A stretch of 64,000 nucleotides of DNA from Clostridia bacterium. GTDB taxonomy: Bacteria > Bacillota > Clostridia > Acetivibrionales > DSM-2933. The position numbers and the translations under genes are program-made. Where the stretch lies: contig JAOABQ010000048.1 of the NCBI GenBank assembly GCA_026418275.1, positions 98,358-162,357 of the forward strand, in the 5' to 3' direction. Position 1 is the stretch's first letter. The number at the start of each line of letters is the position of its first letter. The notes under the pieces were generated by a model. It was given only the letters and a program-made list of their open reading frames with translations. It ran no database searches and was not told the origin of the DNA. Of the stretch, positions 27,397 to 36,600 are shown in pieces.

Positions 27397-28359
27397 CTAT
27401 ATATTTAAAACATGCTCCATAAACCGGCCGATTTTTTCAATGGCACGATTTGCCTCCGGTACATCCTCTACCCATGCCTGAAATACATGCCACATTTCAT
27501 TCCATATATCCAACCGGACGTCAACGCCGGCAGCTTTTGCTTTTTCAGCCACGCGTATTGAGTCACTCAGCAGCAGCTCATCACTTCCTACCTGAATCAG
27601 TAAGGGAGGAAATCCTTCAAATTCACCGTAAACGGGAGAAATAAGAGGATTATAAGGGGATTCGTCGGAGCAGTAATAACTTGCGGTCAAAAGCAGGTCT
27701 TCTTCAAATATTAATGGATCTGATTGGGCACAGGTTTTTATGGTGTCTCCTGAAAAAGTAAGATCAAGCATAGGTGATAAAAGAAAAGCTGCTTTCGGAA
27801 GAAGATAATTTTTGCTTTTCAAGAGCAGCATTAGTGCCAACGCAAGTCCTCCCCCCGATGAATCACCGCCCAAAAGAATATTTTCCGGTTTGAAGCCATT
27901 GTCAAGCAGCCATGTATACACCTGCTCCGAGCTATTGAGCGCAGCAGGGTATGGATTTTCCGGAGCCAGAGGATAATTGTGTATCATTACCGGTAGATTT
28001 GTACTATGAGCGATATGTGCAACCAGTTTTCTGTGAGTAATGCTTGAGCCCTGATTATACCCACCTCCATGAAAGTATAGAATAACGTTTTGTTTACTGG
28101 AATTTTGTGTAGTTACCCATTCCGCTGAAATGTTCTTTACAACGATCTCTTCTATGCAAGTTCCCTCAGGTAACTTTACATCCAAAGCAGAGTCCTCCCA
28201 TTGTTTACGTTGTATTTCCAGTGGAACATTGAGGATGTTTTCCAGATTTTTGTTACCAATCAATTCTTTTTTTACTCTTTTACCCTGTGTACTTATCACG
28301 AAATTATCTCCCCCTTCTTTTGATCTTATATTCAGCAAACAAGCTGTGTTATCACTCAT
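27397..28359 (-). CDS. HSL-family alpha/beta hydrolase (esterase/lipase)
   Basis: A 320-residue serine hydrolase of the hormone-sensitive-lipase family (bacterial lipase family IV). The oxyanion motif is YFHGGGY (His97), the nucleophile is Ser167 in GGDSSGGG, and the triad is completed by Asp260 (VGSDELL) and His291 (EMWHVFQ). No signal peptide, so it is cytosolic. It lies 50 bp upstream of the NRPS on the same strand and is probably co-transcribed. In this setting it could act as an editing or release hydrolase for carrier-bound chains, or trim an ester on the product; both are inference. The start has only a weak AGGTAG upstream. It is not a classical type II thioesterase. Confidence 0.88.
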   Translation of the reverse strand: MSDNTACLLNIRSKEGGDNFVISTQGKRVKKELIGNKNLENILNVPLEIQRKQWEDSALDVKLPEGTCIEEIVVKNISAEWVTTQNSSKQNVILYFHGGGYNQGSSITHRKLVAHIAHSTNLPVMIHNYPLAPENPYPAALNSSEQVYTWLLDNGFKPENILLGGDSSGGGLALALMLLLKSKNYLLPKAAFLLSPMLDLTFSGDTIKTCAQSDPLIFEEDLLLTASYYCSDESPYNPLISPVYGEFEGFPPLLIQVGSDELLLSDSIRVAEKAKAAGVDVRLDIWNEMWHVFQAWVEDVPEANRAIEKIGRFMEHVLNI

Positions 28360-28508
28360 TAACTACCTGTGGCGGATCATATCACATAAGATAAATCCGT
28401 TTTGTGGTTATATTTATTAAAGGAACAAAAAATTTTTTTGCGTGTTAAAAGCTTACTTGCTTTTGTAATAGAATAAACTGCTTTTCCACAAACCTTACAT
28501 CTGCGAGG

Positions 28509-29783
28509 TTACAGCTCCTTGATAAATTCCCTGAAGTACTTGTTCCTGCTTTGGAATATACAAATGATAAATACTATGAGTCCAGAAACTACCGGAATGA
28601 ATATCCAGTATACATTGGATAGCAGCAGCCCATATATCCATATGCCGATCGGTGTTGAAATATTTAAAGCGGTAAAGAAGACTCCAAATAGGCGTCCCCT
28701 AAGATTTTCAGGTACATTTACCTGAAAATGCGTAATCAAAGGAATATTTTGTATGGTGTTCATCATGGTATATAATAGCACAAGCAAAATGTATACCAGC
28801 GTAATAACAGTCTTTGTAGCGCCATTGAAAAACGGGAGTACAGGGAAGACCCATAAACAGATCAGGATAGCCTGTGCTTTAAGGAGTACAAAAAAGCGTT
28901 TCATAATAGGCCCTGTGGATTTTCTTGTAATGACAAAGGCAGCTCCAAGTATGGTGCCTGCTGCGATGGCCGATTGTATCAACGAAAGCTGATAGCTTGT
29001 AAGACCCAGAATATTATATGCGATGAAGCTGATTACTACAAAAAGCATGGGATATAGTATTGTATTCAGAGTGATTGCAACAGTAAATAAAAACCTTAAA
29101 ACAGGTTGAGTATTTATGTAGCTGAATACCTCTTTAACATTTTCAAAAAACGTGTTTGAATTTTTCTCTTCATTTCCGCTTTTGGAAAAAACAATAAAAC
29201 ATGTTGCGGTTCCGGCAATCATAAAAGTAACTCCATCTGCCAGGAATATAGATTCCATAGATATATGCTTGTAAAGAATTGCACCTGCTATAGGGCCTGT
29301 GATATTAACAACCGCGCTCAAGCCTTGAAACGCCGAGTTTGTTTTTGGCACCATCGACTTGCCGACGATTTCGGGGATTGATGCGTTTAAGGCCAACGAA
29401 AAGAAGGACTGCAGAATATTTAGTACAATTACATAAACAATCAGTAGAAAAAAGCTTTTTGGATAAGAACTGAAAAGAAGCATAAAAATTATTACAGCTG
29501 CGCCGCACAGGAGTTCGCTTGTAATGAGTATTTTTTTCTTATTATGCGTATCAATGTATACTCCGGCAAGTATATTTACAAGAATGCCTGGAATGATTGA
29601 AAAACTTAGCAAGGTAGAAAATGCAACAGATGATTTGGTTAAATCCAATACATACAGGCTTAAGGCAAAATTAAATGCTGAAGTTCCAAGACTTGAAACA
29701 ATCCTTCCCATCATTAACAGCATCAAGTTGAATTTATAGTTACCCGGCAAAGACTCTTTTGTTTCTAAGACTGCATTATCCAT
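28509..29783 (-). CDS. MFS transporter, probable product exporter
   Basis: A 424-residue major-facilitator protein with about twelve hydrophobic segments. It has the MFS loop 2-3 signature in GVYIDTHNKKKILI and sequence character of the macrolide/siderophore exporter group (MefA/EntS-like). Start ATG is directly behind an excellent AGGAGGG site. It is the first gene of the minus-strand series, 149 bp upstream of the hydrolase. Position beside a FAAL-NRPS-PKS cluster with an external acylase makes export of the acylated product or precursor the likely role. Self-resistance by efflux is equally compatible. Substrate cannot be told from sequence. Confidence 0.87.
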   Translation of the reverse strand: MDNAVLETKESLPGNYKFNLMLLMMGRIVSSLGTSAFNFALSLYVLDLTKSSVAFSTLLSFSIIPGILVNILAGVYIDTHNKKKILITSELLCGAAVIIFMLLFSSYPKSFFLLIVYVIVLNILQSFFSLALNASIPEIVGKSMVPKTNSAFQGLSAVVNITGPIAGAILYKHISMESIFLADGVTFMIAGTATCFIVFSKSGNEEKNSNTFFENVKEVFSYINTQPVLRFLFTVAITLNTILYPMLFVVISFIAYNILGLTSYQLSLIQSAIAAGTILGAAFVITRKSTGPIMKRFFVLLKAQAILICLWVFPVLPFFNGATKTVITLVYILLVLLYTMMNTIQNIPLITHFQVNVPENLRGRLFGVFFTALNISTPIGIWIYGLLLSNVYWIFIPVVSGLIVFIICIFQSRNKYFREFIKEL

Positions 29784-29892
29784 GGAGGCCCTCCTTTTTC
29801 ATAGAATACGTTCCGGAGTAAGTTGGGCATGTCTGGAATAAGGTATTTGGAATTTGTGGCTAAATATTCCTTGGTATTTTCAACATAAATAC

Positions 29893-30291
29893 TTAATTTT
29901 GGTTTTTTTTATATAATACACCAAGAAAATCTCTCTGTAAACCCCTTAAATCTTCACAGACAGACTTTTTAAAGTACAAGTGCCGACCTTTTTCTTGTAC
30001 AGTTTGTTTGCAATCCGATTTTAAGCTTTGTTTTAAGCACTCCAAAAAGGCAAGAAGATCCGGGAGACAGCATCGAGATAGCTCTTCAATAATCTCATCC
30101 ATATTAATGACCTCTGGATTTTTATTAAATTCATAACGCCCATAAAGGTTAATATGCCGCCAAGCAACTGGGAAAATTCGTTTTAGTATATCCGCATCTT
30201 CACCGTTGGCTTCTCTATAAGTCAACAATTTTGATAAAATACTGAATGGAGGTATGTTTGTGTCATCAGACAACTCGAATGGGGTTCGCAA
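29893..30291 (-). pseudogene. Probable C-terminal remnant of a Tn3-family transposase
   Basis: A 132-residue frame whose middle (about residues 40-70: ILKRIFPVAWRHINLYGRYEF, of which PVAWRHINLYGRYEF is the core) resembles the extreme C-terminus of Tn3-family TnpA proteins (consensus sense: SP..W.HIN..G.Y.F). Those proteins are normally close to 1,000 residues, so only the end survives. The last 60 residues (Cys/Lys-rich) do not look like TnpA and may be a shifted frame. The only start is a TTG without a ribosome binding site, and an in-frame stop lies just upstream. It contains the right copy of the 25-bp repeat that brackets the biosynthetic cluster. The alternative is an unrelated hypothetical protein. 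Confidence 0.45.
30248..30272 (-). repeat. Right copy of the 25-bp inverted repeat bracketing the NRPS-PKS cluster
   Basis: Reverse complement of the 6505-6529 sequence with one mismatch in 25 positions. It lies inside the probable Tn3 transposase remnant, where the minus strand reads as LSDDTNIPP. Similarity between the two copies stops abruptly outside the 25 bp. Confidence 0.7.
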
Positions 30292-30498
30292 TTCATGAGT
30301 GGTATTTTATCAGCTTTATATTATACAAAAGTTTTTTTTTGTATAACTTGAGACCTTTTGTTTATTTCCCTTATCTTAATGAAAAATCCTATAAAAAATT
30401 GTGTATATTGGCAATCAGGCATTATAGTCAATTTTCTATTACAAATAATAACTATTAGTTTTAGAAAAAATTAAAATATACGCATAGCGGTTGATTTT

Positions 30499-30527
30499 CT
30501 GATGAGCACGCACAGCGTGCTCATCAG
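30499..30527. repeat. Perfect 13-bp hairpin
   Basis: CTGATGAGCACGC (30499-30511), a 3-nt loop, and its exact complement GCGTGCTCATCAG (30515-30527). It has no U-tract on either strand. It lies just beyond the terminator of the giant gene and may act as a secondary transcription stop or 3' stabiliser. Confidence 0.6.
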
Positions 30528-30530
30528 GCT

Positions 30531-30569
30531 AAAACCAAAAAAGCAAGCCCCCGGAGGGGAGGCTTGCTT
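30531..30569 (-). terminator. Intrinsic terminator of the giant gene
   Basis: A 9-bp stem AAGCAAGCC / GGCTTGCTT (30541-30549 and 30561-30569) with a GC-rich 11-nt loop. On the minus strand it is followed by TTTTTTGGTTTT. It lies about 110 nt after the stop codon at 30678. Confidence 0.8.
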
Positions 30570-30677
30570 TAAAAGTCTTGCAATTTGCAGTTTTCCGGAG
30601 CAGGATGTGCGCCGCCAGTTTCAGGCTCTTATAGGGCTTAATCAAGCCGTCGGCTAAGCTGGTGGTACATTATTTAA

Positions 30678-33600
30678 TCACTGATATACAATGGTGATGT
30701 TTGAAGGTCTTGCACCCACATTCCCCGGTGTTGCGGAGAATCCAAAGGTCACTTTGCCTCCTGCAGTAATTTCACCATTCCAACTGGAATTCCCTATCAC
30801 ATAATGGTTACCTTCATGGCTTACGATTTCGGCATCCCACACTTCATAGATGTCATATGCATAATCAAATTCCAAAGTCCAACTATTTATGGTTGTTGCT
30901 CCATTGTTGTAGACATCGATGGAACCCTTGAACTCGTTACCATAGTCGTTTAGCACTTCCATGGCAATGACCTCTGGTACCCAGTATGCAGTATTGGTTG
31001 GTTCCATTCCTATTTTTGAGTAATGAAGTTGAATACATCTGTACAATTTTCCGTTATACTTCGTATAGCTATTGACAGAGTATACATTACCAGTTGCCCA
31101 GTTTGACACAGGATCAATGATGCGTTCCCAAATCCCATCACCAATTAGTGGATTCCAACCACTATTGGAAGTATGCGCCAATATACAGTTGTACTCTCTG
31201 CCCTGGTATGAAACCTTTGCACCCACAGCATAGGCAATTCCCGTTTTCCATAATGCATACAAAGTACGCGTCGTCATGCTGTGTGAACCTAAGGATTTGT
31301 TACCCGCTTGATCCAGCGCATAGATGGTGTATGTATAGCCGGTTGCTTTAACCAAGCCGGTATTTAGATAACTATTGGTTGTAGATTCCCCAACCTTTAC
31401 ACCGTTTCTATAGATCTCATACTTAACAACACCAACATTGTCTGTACTTGCAGTCCATGTCAGACTGACGGAAGTTGCTGTTCTCGCTGTGTAGACAACA
31501 TTATCCGGTGCCGTTGGTGCCTGGGTATCAATAGTACTTACTGTTACAGCACTGCTTTCTGCTGAGGCATTGCCATCTGCATCTATTGCTTTCACTGTAT
31601 AACTGTAAGTTGTTCCTTGAACCAGACCTATATCGGTGTAATTTGTTGTGGCTACGGTTGCTACCTTCACTCCGCCTCTATAGACTTCATATCCGGTTAC
31701 ACCTACATTATCGGTTGATGCGGTCCAGCTAATTGCTACCGTTGTGTCTGTCTTGCTGTCAACCTTGAGGCCTGTCGGTTCTGTTGGTGCTTCTTTATCT
31801 ACGGTTCTTACTGCTGCGGCTGCACTTGCTGCGGATACGTTTCCATCTGCATCCACCGCTTTTACAGTGTAGCTGTAAGTTGTACCTTGGGTCAATCCAG
31901 CGTCTGAGTAGCTGTTTATTGCTACGGTTGCAACCTTTGTGCCGTCTCTGTAGACTTCATATGCGACTACACCTACATTATCTGTCGATGCGGTCCAACT
32001 GATTGCTACAGTTGTGTCTGTCTTGCTGTCAGCCTTGAGGCCTGTCGGTACACTTGGCGCTTCTGTATCTACAGTTCTTACTGTAACAGCTGTACATGCT
32101 TCGGAGGTATTCTCATCTGCGTCAACAGCTTTTACAGTGTAGCTGTATGTTGTGCCTTGGGTTAATCCTTCATCTATATAGTTGGTGGTCGCTACAGTTG
32201 CTACCTTTGTGCCATCTCTGTAGACCTCGTATGCAGTTACGCCTACGTTGTCGGTTGTTGCGGTCCAACTGATTGCTACAGTTGTGTCTGTCTTGCTGTC
32301 TACCATGAGGCCTGTCGGTATGCTTGGCGCTTCTGTATCAACAGTACGTACTGTGATGGTTGACCCAGTCGCTTTGTTGCCTGCTGCGTCAAAGGCTTTA
32401 ATAGTGTAGACGTATTTTGTTCCTTGCGTCAGGCCTGAATCGGTATAGCCGGTTTCTATGTATCCAATACCAACCTGAACACCGTCCCTATAGATTTCGT
32501 ATCCTACAACACCGACATTGTCTCCTGCTGTTCTCCACAACAATTTTATACTTGTTGCTGTTTTGAGGCCGATCCATGGAGTCAATGCATTTGAAGGTGC
32601 TTGCGTATCTACCGTTCTTTCTGTGATGGATGCACTTTCTGCCGATGTGTTTCCATCTGCATCGACTGCTTTTACAGAGTAGGTATACAAGGTTCCTTGA
32701 GTTAATCCAATGTCTGTGTAGTCGGTTGACGCTGCGGTTGCTACCTTCGCACCGTCTCTGTAGACTTCATATGCGGTGACACCTACATTATCGGTTGAAG
32801 CTGTCCAACTGATTGTGACAGTTGTGTCAGTCTTGTTGTCAACCTTGAGTCCAGTCGGTATGCCAGGAGATTCTGTGTCTACGGTTCTTACTGACACGGC
32901 TGTACTTGCTTCGGATACATTTCCATCTGCATCCACTGCTTTTACAGTGAAGCTGTAAGTTGTGCCTTGCGTCAATCCTGCGTCAGTGTAACTAGTTGCT
33001 GCTACAGTTACTACCTTTTCGCCGTTTCTGTAAACATCGTATCCAGTCACACCTACATTATCGGTTGATGCGGTCCAGCTGATTTCTATAGTTGTGTCTG
33101 TTTTGACATCTACCATGAGGCCTTCCGGTGTGCTTGGTGCTTCAATATCCAATAACACTAGGGTATATGCTTTTTGTGTTTTTCTATCTGCTGCAGTAAC
33201 AACCACATACATTTTCCTTGTCAATCCACCCTCAATAACTTCTGCACCACCTGTCATTACTTTAATTGTCGCACCAACGGCTGCAGTAAGCTTGCTCTTG
33301 AAGCTTTGGACATCGGTTCCGTATAGGATTCCTTGAATCAATCCGGTCGCAACATCCACCGTATACTCACCTGATTGGAGGGTTGTATCCTTCATGCTAA
33401 TTCGGTCTACCTCAAAGCTCCACACAACACTTCCATTGTTGCCTGCATCATCATATACACTCGCCCATACACTGTGTATACCATCTTCTATGGGTTGTGC
33501 AAAAACGATTTTCCACAAGCCGTCTTCCTCTTGGATAATCATCGATGGCTGTACCACTGCTGCATCGACTGCAACTTGCAAGCTGCCAGCATTGATTATT

Positions 33601-36600
33601 CCTGAGTTATCGTTGACTTTGAAGCTGATTTCTTTAATATCTTCAATCACTTTTTGTCCTTGTACCGGATTCAACGGTGTGATGACAGGTGCTATCTCAT
33701 CATCTCTCCTGATATCTACCACTTTAGCTTCAGAATTCAAGCTTTCGGCTCCCATCTCATTGATTGACCGCGCATAAATTGTATGCGTTCCGCCTTCAAG
33801 GATCAGGTAAAACTCAAAGATTCCGTCTTCAGAAGCATCCAACATCGTATACGGCTTTTCATCGACATAGAGCTTAACTCTGGTATTAGCCAGTGTCTGA
33901 CCTGTAATTTTCACCGTATGGGGTTCATCCTCCAATACTGCTGCACTTTGTATCTGTGGTGCTTCCGGCAATTGAGTGGACACCCAATATACAACAGGTA
34001 CTTCTAATGTATATTCGTTCCAGTCTTCCTGTCCTTCTGCTGTACCTTCTAAGGATCTGAACTTCCATCCGTACACAGACTGCGTTACCGATGTCATTCC
34101 TGTCAACTTACAAGCATCTGGGCTAAGATCAGTTCCTTTGACCGTATAAAGAATACTTCCTGTGTATAGACCGTCCGGCAAGCTTTCATGCATATCCACT
34201 GTTGCATAAAGTTTCACACCGCCACCTGCTGGGATGGCCTTAGGTAATGTTTCACCATCCGTTCCTTCGATGGTAATCCTTGAGGCTGGAATCCTATTGC
34301 CTACTTGGTCAACCAGATCACTGACGGTTACATTGGCATATTCAATCGCCTTTTGGCCGCCATTTTCGTAAATGCTCAAATCAAAGACCGACTTTTTGGT
34401 TGTTGCTGTCACAAGGCCCGTAATACTAATATCAGGTATTGCTCCTAATGAAGGCAATTGCATGACCTGCACAGTGTAACTCTGATGATCCCCCTCTTTT
34501 GCTGTAGATTTCACAACCACCTTGTATGATCCCTGGGGATTTAAGATTCTGATATAATCACCGGCATTGATCATTTGTGAAACACTGCTTCCTGTTACTT
34601 CGTTTCCTTGGGCATCGTAAACATAAAGCTCAAGTCCCGCATTGGCATTAGAAACTAGGAATACTCTTATTTCTTTAGTTCCTTCCTTGAGTACGATCTC
34701 CTTCTCTACCTGTTCCCCTGCCGCCAACTCCCCACCTAAGGGTTGTTCCACATCATACCGGGAACGATATGCATCCAATTGCTCTTCGAAGCCTGCATAG
34801 AAATGAGTTACAAATGGTCCGATCACAGTTCCTACAGACATGGTATCCGGTTCAGCTGCATCCAGTTTGATGACTGCATCAAAACCAGCGGCATCAAGCA
34901 ATGTTGTCCGAGGTACTTCGAAAGGAATTTTGATGGTCATGGTTTGTCCTGGCTCAATCATTACTGCATCGGAATTTGGAACATCAAACAATCCTTCCCT
35001 TGTGAAGAGGGACAATACAGGAGCTAAACTCACCGTTCCAGTATGGTTGTTCTTCACTACCAGGACTGCTTCTCCAGAAGCTGTCTCTGCTCTGTCTTCC
35101 ACCTGGACATCCTGAATGGAGTAGCTTAATACCTCCAACGGCAACGGCGGGTCAATCTTCTTCCACTCATCTACGGCTTGGAATGTCTTATACACCGATT
35201 CTGAAATACCAGCTTCCAGTTTAAATGTATACCCTGCAACCATCACCATATCACTATAAGCATTCTGAATATTATCCCTTACCTGTTCTTCCTGTTCCTT
35301 CAGCGCCTCTTTCCACTTAGCCATCTTGATTGTAATAATCATATCCATAACAGATACCGGCAATGCAACAACCCCTTTAGCAAGAATGCTTAAACCGGAA
35401 ACAGTGGTTTTGAGCGACATCATATTATTATATGACCAACGATCAACTGCAAGGTGACTGCCTTCAACCATGTTTCCATAAAGGGCTGCCATCTTCTTGT
35501 ACATCTCATAAAGCTTTGTCTCTTCCGGTATAAGCGCTCCGTCACGTGCTTCATAGGTCCAGACTTTTCCCAAGTGTCCTATTCCGTTTTGCATATTTCC
35601 TTGACTATCAGACCACATCCTGTTTATCTGATTATTCAATGTATTCAGATACTTGGTTAATTCCTCCAAAGGATAGTATGCAGGCACATTTGTATTGTCC
35701 TCAGTTTGATAACTCTTTATCAACTCCCGTACTTTTTGAATCCATTTGCGGATTTCTTGTTGGGACATAAAGTATATACCGTTCTTATCATATCCCTCAA
35801 AGATTTCTGCCATTTCTTCATCTGTCGCACCTTCTGTGTACTCCCCATTCGCATCTTTAGGGAAAGATTTTTCCATAATCCTTTTTACTGCTTCCTCATC
35901 CAACCAAGTATATGAAGCCATCTTTACCAATTCGTTTACAATATATCTTCTTTTTTCAAACACAGTGTCCATACTTTGTATACCCAAGACAATTTGGTCA
36001 ACATAAGCAGTCACATCAAATCCTTCTTGATTGTTGTGCTTACTAATAATGTTGTTAAGTACTGTTCTTATTCTTTCCGGATCACTGACAAGCTCATGAT
36101 CATTAATGCTAGTTGCCGTCCAGATATCCTTCAAGAAACCTTTTGCATCTTCAGCAGACTTGAGGTTTCCTAGAATTCTATCCATTGCAGCTTTAACTTT
36201 TAGTTCATTTGAAAACTTTTTCTTGAAATAATCTGTGAAAAACTTTTTAACATCTTCCGCGTCTGCTTCCTGCCCTTGTACAGCGTCTGCCAGTATGTCG
36301 TTCATAAAGTATCCCCAATAAACAGGTGCATCTTTTAAGTTTTCAAGGTCAAAAATTCTTTTGTTAAAGAAAGTTAAGGCAAATTCATTGATTGCATCTG
36401 AAAATTCTTTAAATGCTTGGGCATCAAGTATTTTCCTTACCTCAGATACTTTCTTACCTGCAAGTTTAATGAGTTTATCGATTTCTTCTTGTTCTTTTTT
36501 GACGGCAGTCGCTATATCCATCTTCTTCTTTACCTCTGCTACAGCCTTTTTAAAGCCATTCCAAGCTGCTGCTTCTCTTCCAAAAAAGAAATTTCCGTCA

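Larger units (their letters stand above)
30292..30677. other. Intergenic region downstream of the giant gene
   Basis: 386 bp with no credible gene. It contains a 10-bp inverted repeat around a T-run (TTATACAAAA 30321-30330, TTTTGTATAA 30337-30346), a perfect 13-bp hairpin (30499-30527) and the terminator of the giant gene (30531-30569). Confidence 0.6.

Noticed and set aside
29893..30291. Considered as a cluster regulator
   Set aside because: No helix-turn-helix pattern; the one recognisable stretch resembles a Tn3 transposase C-terminus.
31263..33149. Regular repeats considered as a CRISPR array
   Set aside because: The 270-bp period is in frame and encodes fibronectin III domains; there are no short direct repeats with unique spacers.
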